From Candidatus Pacearchaeota archaeon (GTDB lineage Archaea > Nanoarchaeota > Nanoarchaeia > Pacearchaeales > GW2011-AR1), in assembly GCA_023228245.1 (NCBI GenBank), contig JALOBN010000020.1, positions 1-40,679 of the forward strand: a stretch of 40,679 nucleotides of DNA, in the 5' to 3' direction. Made by a program: the position numbers and the translations under genes. Positions 24,354 to 33,065 of this stretch are shown in pieces. The notes beneath the pieces are model-generated. The model had not been told where the DNA came from and did no database searches. It worked only from the letters and a program-made list of their open reading frames with translations. The stretch's first letter is position 1. Each line of letters begins with the position of its first letter.

Positions 24354-24739
24354 AAATTGAAGGGTTGGACCACTTTTACTCTCAGATCAATAAGCTATCC
24401 AAATCATTGGATGCGAACAGTGTCGAGCCGTTGTTAAAGGAAGCTGCGGATACTTTAACCGATGCGGTTAAGTCCAAGGCTCCTCTCAAAACCGGCAGGC
24501 TGAAAAGATTCGTCGTCACATTGAAGATGAAAAAATTGGGAAACAATCCTGCTTCACACATGACCAAAGTCCAGCAGCGCGCCCGGAGGCCCGTCGAAGC
24601 CCCGCACGCGCATTTAGTGGAACTCGGACATAAGAACGCGCCTCCGCACCCTTTCTTTCGGCCGGCGTATGACTCGAACAAACATAAAATCTATTCGAAT
24701 TTGGTTTCCGGATTAAAGAAAAAGGTTGAAAGCGTCTGA
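24350..24739 (+). CDS. HK97 gp10-like head-tail protein
   Basis: 129 residues from a TTG start with GGAGG upstream. KEAADTLTDAVKSKAPLKTGRLKR and HAHLVELGHKNAPPHPFFRPAYD are diagnostic of the HK97-gp10 family. It acts in head-tail joining or tail completion, lying between adaptor and tail terminator genes. Confidence 0.92.
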   Translation: MKIEGLDHFYSQINKLSKSLDANSVEPLLKEAADTLTDAVKSKAPLKTGRLKRFVVTLKMKKLGNNPASHMTKVQQRARRPVEAPHAHLVELGHKNAPPHPFFRPAYDSNKHKIYSNLVSGLKKKVESV

Positions 24740-25134
24740 TGTTCATCGAATACGCGCTTAAATCGTTTCTGGATGGCCAGGCCGATCTGACCAGCCTTAT
24801 ATCGGGGAGGCTGTACTACAACTCGGCGCCCAGAGACGTTGCAACGCCGTATGTTGTGATGACAAAAATAAGTGAGAACCTGGAGCAATCACTGAGCGGG
24901 GATTCTCATTTAAGCGTAGCAAGAATACAGTTTTCTATTTTCGCCGACAGCTATTACGATACGCGCCTGATCGGGGCGCAAATAAAATCATCTCTCCTCG
25001 GACAAACAGGGCCGACCGGCGACAATTCCGTTTACATAGGCGATATTCAGCTTGATAACGAGACTGATATTTATGACTCTTATCATATGTTGGCCATGGA
25101 TTTCATGGTCATGTATAACACTCAGGAGGTTTAA
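24739..25134 (+). CDS. Tail completion/terminator protein (DUF3168-like)
   Basis: 131 residues; ATG overlaps the upstream stop. LTSLISGRLYYNSAPRDVATPYVVMTKISENLEQSLSGDSHLSVARIQFSIFAD is the DUF3168/tail-terminator pattern. It caps the tail tube at the head-proximal end. Order is the canonical one before the tail tube gene. Confidence 0.88.
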   Translation: MFIEYALKSFLDGQADLTSLISGRLYYNSAPRDVATPYVVMTKISENLEQSLSGDSHLSVARIQFSIFADSYYDTRLIGAQIKSSLLGQTGPTGDNSVYIGDIQLDNETDIYDSYHMLAMDFMVMYNTQEV

Positions 25135-25136
25135 TT

Positions 25137-25841
25137 ATGACCAACGCAATAGCAGCCAGAGGGGTTACCTTAACAAGGGACGGCAACCTGATAGCGGAGA
25201 TCGATAGCATCTCGCCACCTGAAGTCAAACGCGAGACAATCGACTCCACGAACTTCGACTCAGCCGATGACGCCAGGGAGTTCATCGCAGGGCTGATAGA
25301 CGGCGGCGAGATGTCGTTCGAGGCTAATTTCATAGCAGGTGACACCGACGGCCAGGTGGCCCTGGAATCGGACCTGGAAAGCGGGGAAGCCGTGGCTTTC
25401 GTGATTACTTTCCCAACGAGTATCACCGCCACCTTCAGCTTCAACGCCATCGTCACTTCATTTAAATTACTCCAGATGAAGAAGGGGGAAAAGGTTTCGT
25501 TCTCCTGCACGGTTAAGGTCACCGGTTTGCCGGCACTGGCCATCGGGGCTTCAACCGGGCTGACTACGCCGTTCTTCTCTATCGCCACCGCCACGGTTTA
25601 TCCCGACCCTGCCAATGATGTGTACGAGTATGTCGGGGTTTCAACAGGCGTATCTGTAACGGTGACGCCCACAGCTACGGCGGGTGTGATAAAAGTCAAC
25701 GGGTCTACCGTGGCCACCGGCGTGCCTTCCAGTGCGATCTCGCTCGGTGACGCCGGGGACATTACAACGATCACTATCACAGTGACTGAAACGGGCAAAG
25801 TGACAAAGACCTACACCGTCCTCGTCGCAAAAACGGCTTAA
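25137..25841 (+). CDS. Major tail tube protein with C-terminal cadherin-like domain
   Basis: 234 residues, AGGAGG upstream. Residues 1-135 (MTNAIAARGVTLTRDGNLI, EVKRETIDSTNFDSADDAREFIAGLIDGGEMSFEANF) match the siphovirus tail tube fold. Residues about 150-232 form an added beta-sandwich like Cadherin-like domains (VYPDPANDVYEY..VTVTPTATAGVIKVNG..VTKTYTVLVAK). Such domains often decorate the tail surface and may aid adhesion. Confidence 0.92.
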   Translation: MTNAIAARGVTLTRDGNLIAEIDSISPPEVKRETIDSTNFDSADDAREFIAGLIDGGEMSFEANFIAGDTDGQVALESDLESGEAVAFVITFPTSITATFSFNAIVTSFKLLQMKKGEKVSFSCTVKVTGLPALAIGASTGLTTPFFSIATATVYPDPANDVYEYVGVSTGVSVTVTPTATAGVIKVNGSTVATGVPSSAISLGDAGDITTITITVTETGKVTKTYTVLVAKTA

Positions 25842-25849
25842 GGAGAATA

Positions 25850-26101
25850 ATGTTTAAAATTGATCTCGACAGGGAACGGCATGCCAAGTTTACACTGAAA
25901 GCACTGAAGAAAGCCGGCGAGTCAGCGGGCAAAAATTACGCTTCCCTCAAAGAGGATCTCAGCCTTGAGGATGTGGAGATTATTCTCTGGGCGTGTCTGC
26001 TGAAAGAGGACCCGGATTTGAAACTGGAGCTGGTTCAAAACGAAGTTGAGATGGGCCAGCTGCGGTCGTTCATAGACTATATGTCCGCAAACCCTACCTG
26101 A
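25850..26101 (+). CDS. Tail assembly chaperone, first product (gpG-like)
   Basis: 83 residues, GGAG upstream, between tail tube and tape measure genes as expected. Mostly helical. The gene ends just after the slippery heptamer at 26089; a fraction of ribosomes should shift to the -1 frame and make the longer gpG-T product. Confidence 0.85.
   Translation: MFKIDLDRERHAKFTLKALKKAGESAGKNYASLKEDLSLEDVEIILWACLLKEDPDLKLELVQNEVEMGQLRSFIDYMSANPT
26089..26095 (+). promoter_or_regulatory. Programmed -1 frameshift heptamer
   Basis: AAACCCT, read A-AAC-CCT in the zero frame and AAA-CCC in the -1 frame: a full X-XXY-YYZ slippery site two codons before the zero-frame stop. The -1 frame is open from 26050 onward to 26379. 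Position and phase match the G/GT frameshift of long-tailed phages. Confidence 0.85.
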
Positions 26102-26379
26102 CTCCCTGGCTCGATATATGGGCCACAGGGAGATACGACCTCGGCCTTTCAGAAAATGAACTCTGGGGATTGAAGTCAAGACAATTTAAGGCACTTTTAG
26201 GGCATTGCAAGACCCGGATAGACTGGATGAACCACCAGGTCGCGTTGATCTGTTGTGTGGTTGCTAATTGTCACCGGGCCTCTGACTCGAAACCCTTCGA
26301 GATTAACGACTTCCTGCCGGGCGAAAAACATAAACAAACACCGGAAGAGATGCTAAGTGTATTAAGGATGTTTAAATAA
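26095..26379 (+). CDS. Tail assembly chaperone, -1 frameshift extension (gpT-like)
   Basis: The -1 frame continuation gives LTPWLDIWATGRYDLGLSEN then WGLKSRQFKALLGHCKTRIDWMNHQVALICCVVANCHRASDSKPFEINDFLPG, the typical end of frameshifted tail chaperones. There is no ATG with a ribosome site near its beginning (only a TTG at 26170), so it is best read as the fused product of the gene at 25850. It recruits the tape measure protein for tail assembly. Confidence 0.85.
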   Translation, partial: YLTPWLDIWATGRYDLGLSENELWGLKSRQFKALLGHCKTRIDWMNHQVALICCVVANCHRASDSKPFEINDFLPGEKHKQTPEEMLSVLRMFK

Positions 26380-27459
26380 ATGGCAACTGAACTTTCAAAG
26401 CTTTTTGTGGTGATCGGCGCCAAGACAGATGAATTTACAAAAGGTTTGGATGGCGTAAAGACTAAAACCGAGGGGTTTGCAGGACAGATGAGCGGCGTTT
26501 TCGGGAAACTACTCACAGGCGCGATGGTGGTCACTGCGGTGGCGGGGGTGGCTGAAATGGTTAAATCGACCGCGCAGCTGGGGGCGGAATTGGATAACAT
26601 GTCCAAAAGGACCGGCATTTCGGTTAAAACCCTGCAGGAATTCCGCTATGCGGCAGGGGTTACGGGATCTTCAATTGAAGAGTTTGAGGTTGGGTTGAAA
26701 AGGATGCAGGTTACACTGAACAAAGCTTTCGAGGGCAACAAAAACGCGGTCGCGGCGATCGAGAGCCTGGGGTTGGAGATAGAGGCGCTTAAAGACCTTT
26801 CACCCGAGGAACAATACCGCCAGATAGCAGCAGCCATAGCTAAAATCGAGGACCCGACACAGCGGGCCGCAATGGCGATTCAGATATTCGGCGAGTCAGG
26901 AACCTCATTACTACCGATGATGTCCAACCTGGATGCGCTGATTGAAAAGGCCAGGAAACTGGGTATTATACTCACCGATGATCAGGTAAAAGCCGCCGTC
27001 GCCGCCCAGGCGGCTTTTGAAGACCTGGATTTCGCATGGGAAGGGCTGAAGAATCAATTCGCCTCAACAATCCTGCCTAATTTAAAGCCCTTAATAGAAG
27101 GTTTGATTGAAGTGATTAAATGGATTGGGGATGCGCAGCGGGCCTGGGGCGAATTTACAAAGTCATCCCAACCGGGATTACCTCAATTAATTACAAGCAT
27201 CGCTCCCTGGGCCCCGCTTGTGATGGGGCATGCTGAAGGCGGCATCGTTACATCACCGCATATCGGGATGGTCGGGGAAGCCGGCCCGGAGGCTATTATT
27301 CCGTTGAATAAATTCCAAACGGGATCCTACAAATATGAGATCAATATATCCGCCGGCGCTTTCATGGGGAATGAGGCGGATGCCAGGGCTTTCGCGAGAC
27401 GCATCATAAACATAGTCCGGGAAAATAATCGTCTGGGCACAGTAGGAAGGCTGGCGTGA
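26380..27459 (+). CDS. Tape measure protein (short)
   Basis: 359 residues. The N-terminus ELSKLFVVIGAKTDEFTKGLDGVKTK, hydrophobic segments at about 35-60 and RTGISVKTLQEFRYAAGVTGSS are tape measure signatures. EGGIVTSPHIGMVGEAGPEAIIPL near 285-310 is the conserved C-terminal motif. Length sets tail length at roughly 0.15 nm per residue, so about 54 nm, short for a siphovirus. Confidence 0.92.
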   Translation: MATELSKLFVVIGAKTDEFTKGLDGVKTKTEGFAGQMSGVFGKLLTGAMVVTAVAGVAEMVKSTAQLGAELDNMSKRTGISVKTLQEFRYAAGVTGSSIEEFEVGLKRMQVTLNKAFEGNKNAVAAIESLGLEIEALKDLSPEEQYRQIAAAIAKIEDPTQRAAMAIQIFGESGTSLLPMMSNLDALIEKARKLGIILTDDQVKAAVAAQAAFEDLDFAWEGLKNQFASTILPNLKPLIEGLIEVIKWIGDAQRAWGEFTKSSQPGLPQLITSIAPWAPLVMGHAEGGIVTSPHIGMVGEAGPEAIIPLNKFQTGSYKYEINISAGAFMGNEADARAFARRIINIVRENNRLGTVGRLA

Positions 27460-28892
27460 GTTATCCTGTGAAGGTATTCACGAACTGGAGCGGTGATGAC
27501 TTTTCCGGGCCTTATGACGAATTAACGTCTTATGTATTGGAGGTAAGATGGAGCAGGGGGTTCGACAAAGAGCTCGGCCATAATACGGGGGGGATTTGCG
27601 ATATTGTATTGCTGGATACCGATTGTAAATTCCTGCCGGACAATTCATCTTCGATATATTACTCGAAAACCTTACTGGGGAAGGAAATTAAAGTCTGCAC
27701 GGACACTCATAATCTTTTTTACGGGTATATAAATAATATAATCCCCCATCCACGGAAAGATGAGAAAATCTGTTACATCAGCGCTGTGGATGGGACGGAT
27801 AGACTGGCCAGGCAAAAAGCCGATACATTCCTGGGTATAGATATCCAATCGGGCGTGGCTATTACTGCGATCCTCGACGCCGTTGGCTGGCCGGCTGAAA
27901 AAAGGTCGATTGACACAGGTGTCGACAGCATCCCTTTCTGGTTTGGTTTTAATGAGAAGGCATTGCAACTTATAGGTGACCTGGAGGATATAGAGCTTTC
28001 AAGGTTCTGGGTGGATGGATTGGGATACGCCCGCTGGGAAGACAGGCATCATAAATTGAAATCCCCACACGATGCAATCCAGGCAACCGTCGAGAACAAA
28101 ATGGTTGATTTAATGCCGAATATCAGTTTGCTTGACCTGATCAATAAAACGGAATTTACAGTTACCCCGCGGGCCGAGGAGGCCACGGAAAGTAATCTGT
28201 TTACGCTTGGTTTTGTGCCGGCCATAGAGCCGGGCCAGACATATAGTTTCGATATCTGTCTGGATAAACCCACCTTAGAGGCGTATTATCTTGTCACGTT
28301 CAATTCTGATCCGAACGGGTCCGGGACGGATTTAACATCTCAATGTGATTGTGATATAACGTGGCCTGAAGGTTACGGGGCTATCCGGTGGAAGGTCAGC
28401 GTCACGAACAACGCATCTGTAATCGCCTACCTGACTCAATTCGAAATATGGGGCTGGGCAATTGCAGAACAAGGTAATGTAATAGCGGAATCCGAAGACT
28501 CGGTTTCGCAGTCTGAATACGGTGGAATTTATCCCTATAGCCTGTCCTGCGCATGGGAGCAAATATTAACACTGGCCCAGGGCAAGGCGGATTATCTGGT
28601 ATCTAAGTATAAAGACCCTATTACCAATCATACGATGAAGCTAATTAACATAAATGACGAGATACAGAATATCATGCTATCGCGCGATATCTCGGATCGT
28701 ATAAGGATCATTAATTCCAGAACGGGCACAAACGCCGATTTCCACATCCGCCACATTGACCACGTTCTGACTGATAAGTTTAAGAAACATGAATGCACAT
28801 GGGAATTGGAACCTGCGGAAACAGAACATTACTGGATACTGGATGACCTTGTTTACAGCGTTCTGGACAGTACGACGAAACTGGCGTTTTAA
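27456..28892 (+). CDS. Tail hub/baseplate-like protein
   Basis: 478 residues, GTG start overlapping the tape measure stop. Position directly after the tape measure and sequence such as GDDFSGPYDELTSYVLEVRWSRGFDKELGHNTGGICDIVLLD, LFYGYINNIIPHP and LQLIGDLEDIELSRFWVDGLG fit the phage tail hub/baseplate wedge type. Late part LSRDISDRIRI..ADFHIRHIDHVLT likewise. It would connect tail tip to fibres. Confidence 0.75.
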   Translation: MSYPVKVFTNWSGDDFSGPYDELTSYVLEVRWSRGFDKELGHNTGGICDIVLLDTDCKFLPDNSSSIYYSKTLLGKEIKVCTDTHNLFYGYINNIIPHPRKDEKICYISAVDGTDRLARQKADTFLGIDIQSGVAITAILDAVGWPAEKRSIDTGVDSIPFWFGFNEKALQLIGDLEDIELSRFWVDGLGYARWEDRHHKLKSPHDAIQATVENKMVDLMPNISLLDLINKTEFTVTPRAEEATESNLFTLGFVPAIEPGQTYSFDICLDKPTLEAYYLVTFNSDPNGSGTDLTSQCDCDITWPEGYGAIRWKVSVTNNASVIAYLTQFEIWGWAIAEQGNVIAESEDSVSQSEYGGIYPYSLSCAWEQILTLAQGKADYLVSKYKDPITNHTMKLININDEIQNIMLSRDISDRIRIINSRTGTNADFHIRHIDHVLTDKFKKHECTWELEPAETEHYWILDDLVYSVLDSTTKLAF

Positions 28893-28895
28893 ATT

Positions 28896-29291
28896 ATGAA
28901 TGCGCTTTATGCCAAGGCCAAAAAAGCATTTCTTGATAAAGAGATCGATCTACTCGACGACGATATCCGGGCCATTCTGGTTGATTTAGCCGATTATACA
29001 CTGGATTTAGAGAGTCATGGATTTCTGAGTGATATCCCTGTGGGGGCTATAGTCTCAACGACAGGGAACCTGACCGGTAAATCAACCACTGGGGGGGTAT
29101 TCGACGCTGATGATGTGATTTTCCCCACAGTAAGCGGTGACGAGTGCGAAGCGATTATACTAATCAAATATACCGGTGTGTCAGCGACGTCTAATTTGAT
29201 TGCTTATATTGATGAGGCATTCGGGTTGCCCGTTACCCCGGACGGTGAAGACATACAAATTCAATGGGATAGTGAAATTTTCACTCTCTGA
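28896..29291 (+). CDS. Tail-tip accessory protein
   Basis: 131 residues belonging to a common phage family: NALYAKAKKAFLDKEIDLLDDDIRAILVDLADY, then GAIVSTTGNLTGKSTTGGVFDADDVIF and LIAYIDEAFGLPVTPDGEDIQIQWD. These small proteins occur beside tail fibre genes. Precise function unknown. Confidence 0.8.
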   Translation: MNALYAKAKKAFLDKEIDLLDDDIRAILVDLADYTLDLESHGFLSDIPVGAIVSTTGNLTGKSTTGGVFDADDVIFPTVSGDECEAIILIKYTGVSATSNLIAYIDEAFGLPVTPDGEDIQIQWDSEIFTL

Positions 29292-29296
29292 ATGAA

Positions 29297-30613
29297 ATGG
29301 CGATAAAGATACTATATCCCAGCTCGGACATCGTTAAACAGCTGATACCTTCGACCGGCACGACCCATTATACACTGGTCCGCGACGATTCCGACGCCAC
29401 ATACAATTATCTTGATCCAAGCGCCAGCGCCTGGCGCGAAGACAGATACGGGGTTGACAGTTATTCCGGCGGGGAAATAAATTCAGTTACCCTGTACGCC
29501 AAGGCCACGGAGGACCGGGTTGACCTGGTTCAGTTAATCGTGTTGCTGAACGGGTGGAGTGGGATTGGATTCACACAGAACAACCCGAACGGCACATACA
29601 ATTCAGGGGCGCGGACAACCAATCCCGACACCGGGTCACCATGGGGATGGGGTGATTTTTCGTATATCATAGCCGGGTTTAACGTATACTCCAGTGAGAT
29701 AGGTAAATACGCCAAACTAATAAAGGTCTGGCTATCCGTCGATTATGACGCGGCACCCATGGTGTCGACACAGGCAGTGACGGATATATTAACCGATTCG
29801 CCGGCCGCGACTTTCAATGGGACAATAACATTTGTTGGTGATTTAACCTGTACCAAACGTGGCTTCTGCTGGAATAAGACAGGCAACCCGACGGTAGCCG
29901 ACGATCACTGGGAGGAGACGGGGGATTTCCCAATAGGAGCGTTCGAGTATGATGCGAGCGGTTTGGAATATGGGACCTTATATTACGTAAGGGCATACGC
30001 TTACAATTCCGAGGGCTATGGTTACGGGGATCAGGTTACATTCACCACTGAAGGGCAGGTTGTAAAACCGAGCAGCATCACAGCAGGCTCATCTATAGGT
30101 ACCCCAACACTGTCTGATACTTATACATGGAACAGCCCGCCTACGTGGTCCCCTAAAGAGATAGTAGATCATGACCAACTCAATACTTACCTTCGGGACA
30201 ATTCAATATATCTTAAATACCACACAGACAAGATAGGCTCGTGCAAAATGAAGCCTTTGTCAACGAGGCAGTTTTCATTAACCGATATACTTGGGGACAC
30301 GTATTACCAGGGTCCTTATATATATAGAAATTTCAGTTTGAAACCGCGCGTGGTGTTGGTTTGTATAGAGGCGGTGCTCGGCCCAACGGGTGAATGTATT
30401 AAGAAAGTCATGTTCAAATCGGGGGCGGTTACTGCTGTGACCAAGGGCTCACAGAGCTGCGATTGGCTTCACCCGGACACAACCATGCATAGTAATATTT
30501 TCGGAATTGTGCCGCCGGGTTGGTATTATGAGGTAGCCTATTTCGATAACTTCATGGTCGGCGGCGAAACGAGCGACGTTTTAAAATACTGGTTTGAATT
30601 CGATATAGGATAA
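29297..30613 (+). CDS. Tail fibre-like protein with FN3-like domain
   Basis: 438 residues. Residues 1-155 form a beta-rich domain (YTLVRDDSDATYNYLDPSASAWREDRY, IIAGFNVYSSEIGKYAK). Residues 160-255 resemble a fibronectin type III unit (DSPAATFNGTITFVG..CTKRGFCWNKTGNPTVAD..YGTLYYVRAYAYNSEGYGYGDQVTFTTEG). From about 280 a WNSPPTWSPKEIVDHDQLNT..RDNSIYLKYH motif starts the same module as the next three genes. Confidence 0.75.
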   Translation: MAIKILYPSSDIVKQLIPSTGTTHYTLVRDDSDATYNYLDPSASAWREDRYGVDSYSGGEINSVTLYAKATEDRVDLVQLIVLLNGWSGIGFTQNNPNGTYNSGARTTNPDTGSPWGWGDFSYIIAGFNVYSSEIGKYAKLIKVWLSVDYDAAPMVSTQAVTDILTDSPAATFNGTITFVGDLTCTKRGFCWNKTGNPTVADDHWEETGDFPIGAFEYDASGLEYGTLYYVRAYAYNSEGYGYGDQVTFTTEGQVVKPSSITAGSSIGTPTLSDTYTWNSPPTWSPKEIVDHDQLNTYLRDNSIYLKYHTDKIGSCKMKPLSTRQFSLTDILGDTYYQGPYIYRNFSLKPRVVLVCIEAVLGPTGECIKKVMFKSGAVTAVTKGSQSCDWLHPDTTMHSNIFGIVPPGWYYEVAYFDNFMVGGETSDVLKYWFEFDIG

Positions 30614-30614
30614 C

Positions 30615-31037
30615 ATGTGGACATCACCAAGAACCTGGTCGGCGGACGAGATCGTTACAGCAGCGCAATTCAACGAGCAGATCCGCGATAATTTGGATTT
30701 ACTTAAATCCAGGGTTGATTTGCTCCAGGACATAGAATCAAATACGGTTGATAAAAAAGTTGACGGCACTCAATATACTAACGGCGACCGCATCAGATTA
30801 GTAAGTGTATATGTCTCGGCTACTGCCACCTCTGCCGATGGGACAATTTCCCTCCTGGCCAAGGTCGGAGCTGATGAAGTGATTAAATCGTTCAGCTTCC
30901 AATATATAAATGGCAGTGATGTTTTGTGCCATGTCAATTTTATCGTGCCGCCAGGAGATAATTATAGTGTAACCGAATCCCACAACAACACGAACACGGT
31001 CGGCGTTTTGTTCTGGGACGAACAGGACTGGAGCTAA
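30615..31037 (+). CDS. Fibre module protein, paralogue 1
   Basis: 140 residues. MWTSPRTWSADEIVTAAQFNEQIRDNLDLLKSR is the shared N-terminal motif W.(S/T)P.TW..(D/G)E....Q.N...RDN...LK. The rest is a beta-sandwich (VYVSATATSADGTISLLAKVG). Probably a small fibre tip or chaperone-like module; two more copies follow directly. Confidence 0.75.
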   Translation: MWTSPRTWSADEIVTAAQFNEQIRDNLDLLKSRVDLLQDIESNTVDKKVDGTQYTNGDRIRLVSVYVSATATSADGTISLLAKVGADEVIKSFSFQYINGSDVLCHVNFIVPPGDNYSVTESHNNTNTVGVLFWDEQDWS

Positions 31038-31475
31038 ATGTGGATCACACCTCAGACGTGGGAGGAGGGGGGTATCCCCTCCGCGGGGCAAATTAATCTC
31101 CATTTGCGGGATAATATGGAATTTTTGAAGAGCCGGCGCGACCGCATACACGTAATAGACGAGGAATCACCTGTCAGGGAACTGGCAACTAATTATCAGA
31201 ATTCGCTGTATTCACGACTGGTTATTATTACTGTCAAAATAGTACCTTCAGCGTTAAATTACAATTGCCTTGCCGGCCATTATACCGGCTCCCTGGTAAC
31301 TGAGTTGAGTTTGAAAAGCCTGGCTGGGAAATACGGTTACCAATGGGAATCTGATATTCAGGTCGTATTTATGGTTGAGCCTTATTATTTTTATAAGGTT
31401 ATTGCCGGTGGGGGAAATTGTACCGCCGAAATTAAATACTGGTATGAATACGACTTGCACCAATATCAATTATAA
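31038..31475 (+). CDS. Fibre module protein, paralogue 2
   Basis: 145 residues, the ATG directly after the previous stop. MWITPQTWEEGGIPSAGQINLHLRDNMEFLKSRRDRI repeats the family motif; the rest differs strongly from paralogue 1, as for receptor-binding parts under diversifying selection (inference). Confidence 0.75.
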   Translation: MWITPQTWEEGGIPSAGQINLHLRDNMEFLKSRRDRIHVIDEESPVRELATNYQNSLYSRLVIITVKIVPSALNYNCLAGHYTGSLVTELSLKSLAGKYGYQWESDIQVVFMVEPYYFYKVIAGGGNCTAEIKYWYEYDLHQYQL

Positions 31476-31486
31476 GGAGGCCTGAA

Positions 31487-31903
31487 ATGGGATGGACCGC
31501 TCCGCGGACCTGGGTGGTGGGTGAGGTGATATCGAAATCCATAATGGATCTGCATATAAAAGATAATTTGATTTATCTCAAAGAAAGACTGGATTATCTT
31601 TTTGGGAGAGTCGAGGTAGCGCCAACCGAGCTCACTATTTCTTCCGGCGTGATTACTGTATCACAGGGCTTTCATACGGTTGACACTGAAAGTGATGCAG
31701 CCTCCGATGACCTTGCGACAATCAATGGCGGCGTAACCGGTATGACTATTATATTGCGGGCCGAGGATGACACACGAACAGTTGTTGTGAAACACAACAC
31801 CGGCAATATATGGTTGGTGGGGAAGGCAGACATTTCTCTTGATGATATCAGGGATTCGATACGGCTGATCTGGGACGGGACAAAATGGTGCAATTCATAT
31901 TAG
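31487..31903 (+). CDS. Fibre module protein, paralogue 3
   Basis: 138 residues with AAGGAGG upstream. MGWTAPRTWVVGEVISKSIMDLHIKDNLIYLKERLDYL is again the shared motif. The C-terminal part (TISSGVITVSQGFHTVDTESDAASDDLATINGG..TGMTIILRAEDDTRTVVVKH) matches a common phage fibre beta-domain found in pyocin/tail fibre ends. Confidence 0.8.
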   Translation: MGWTAPRTWVVGEVISKSIMDLHIKDNLIYLKERLDYLFGRVEVAPTELTISSGVITVSQGFHTVDTESDAASDDLATINGGVTGMTIILRAEDDTRTVVVKHNTGNIWLVGKADISLDDIRDSIRLIWDGTKWCNSY

Positions 31904-31913
31904 GAGTACGCCC

Positions 31914-32258
31914 ATGGAAAACCAACAGCTTATTTTGCTGCTCGGAGAACTGAAAGGCGCCCTTGGCGCAGTCCAGGGCACTGTGCAGGGATACGATAAA
32001 CAGTTTCAATTGGTCCATGGCCGTATCTCAGAGGTGAAAAATTTAATCAACGGGTTACCCTGCTCGGTTCACGAGAACAAAATCAGCGAGTTGGAGAATT
32101 GGCAGGGATGCCACAATGGGGCTGACAAGGAGATCACGGTGGCCAAGGTTAAGGGATCGATCAGTTTGAAGAATGGTTTATGGCTGGCCGCGGCCGGCTG
32201 CGGCGGATCTGTCATCGGGGGTGTGCTGGTGTGGTGGTTGACAGCAGGGATTCATTGA
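31914..32258 (+). CDS. XhlA-like membrane-anchored protein (lysis-associated?)
   Basis: 114 residues, AGGAG upstream. A coiled-coil N-terminal part (LLLGELKGALGAVQGTVQGYDKQFQLVHGRISEVKN) and a C-terminal transmembrane segment (LWLAAAGCGGSVIGGVLVWWL). The pattern resembles XhlA-type proteins that help holins. It lies between fibre and holin-like genes. Confidence 0.7.
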   Translation: MENQQLILLLGELKGALGAVQGTVQGYDKQFQLVHGRISEVKNLINGLPCSVHENKISELENWQGCHNGADKEITVAKVKGSISLKNGLWLAAAGCGGSVIGGVLVWWLTAGIH

Positions 32259-32289
32259 TATTTCTCAAGAAATAAATTTCATTCGTAGA

Positions 32290-32319
32290 TATTTGTAAAT
32301 CACTCGTAAAATACAAATA
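32290..32319 (+). promoter_or_regulatory. 8-bp inverted repeat upstream of lysis genes
   Basis: TATTTGTA (32290-32297) and TACAAATA (32312-32319) with a 14-base centre in an A+T-rich intergenic stretch. Candidate operator or regulatory hairpin. Confidence 0.5.
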
Positions 32320-32331
32320 CGTTACTAATTA

Positions 32332-32361
32332 CCGTCACGGAATATTAACGTGGCGGTTTTT
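32332..32361 (+). terminator. Intrinsic terminator of the fibre operon
   Basis: CCGTCACG (32332-32339) pairs with CGTGGCGG (32349-32356) with one G-T wobble, followed by five T and then GTTT. It separates fibre genes from the lysis block. Confidence 0.85.
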
Positions 32362-32363
32362 GT

Positions 32364-32380
32364 TTACCCGTTACGGGTAA
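32364..32380 (+). promoter_or_regulatory. 7-bp inverted repeat before holin-like gene
   Basis: TTACCCG-TTA-CGGGTAA, perfect arms, ending 21 bases before the ATG at 32402. Could be an operator or an RNA hairpin that limits read-through or translation. Confidence 0.55.
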
Positions 32381-32401
32381 GACATTACCCAAAGGAGGTA
32401 T

Positions 32402-33061
32402 ATGAACAAGGAAAATCTTACTCAACTCGTGGTGGTGCTGGCGGCCCTGGCGGTGGCGATCATCATGGCCCTCTGGCCCACGGAAGCCGGGACCTGGAGC
32501 CCGATCATTGTCAACCAGGTAGTGCCGGTATTGTGTCTGCTGGTGGCGATCTTCTTCCCCACCGGCAAGGCGATCGAAGGCGCTTACAAGGCCCACGCAA
32601 GGGCGGCGTATTACAACGCTGTCCGGGAAGGTAAATTGCCCCCGCCGGCCGGGGCTCCCACTCCGCAAAGTATTGATGAGACCACCATCGAAGGCATTAT
32701 GAACTGGATCAAAAAGGATCTCGAGGACGGCAATATCCCTTATGTTGACGCCGCCGGCGAGTTGCTGCCGATCCCGGTCGCTCCGCAGTTGCTCAGACAG
32801 CTAACCAGCCGGTGGAACAACCCTAACGTGCCCATGGATATCAAGATGACACTACTTCAAATGACCATCGACTTCGCATCCAGGGCTTTCAAGGAAGGGA
32901 CCGGTCTGGAGTCCCCGGCCAAGTATTCGGAGTGCGACGACGTCCAGGAATACTGGTTCAAATGTAAACCGACCTGCGCAATCCAGTCTGCCGCGCTGTT
33001 CCGCATGGTCCTCGCTCCGCTCAGAGACACGCTCCGGATCCGGGACACCGGAAAAATCTAA
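32402..33061 (+). CDS. Membrane protein, holin-like candidate
   Basis: 219 residues with AAAGGAGG upstream. Two transmembrane segments lie at the start (LTQLVVVLAALAVAIIMALW and VVPVLCLLVAIFFP, about residues 6-52), followed by a soluble helical region of about 165 residues. Two N-terminal helices in the lysis block suggest a holin, but the long soluble tail is not usual for one, so it may be a lysis accessory or a membrane scaffold. Confidence 0.6.
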   Translation: MNKENLTQLVVVLAALAVAIIMALWPTEAGTWSPIIVNQVVPVLCLLVAIFFPTGKAIEGAYKAHARAAYYNAVREGKLPPPAGAPTPQSIDETTIEGIMNWIKKDLEDGNIPYVDAAGELLPIPVAPQLLRQLTSRWNNPNVPMDIKMTLLQMTIDFASRAFKEGTGLESPAKYSECDDVQEYWFKCKPTCAIQSAALFRMVLAPLRDTLRIRDTGKI

Positions 33062-33065
33062 GGAC

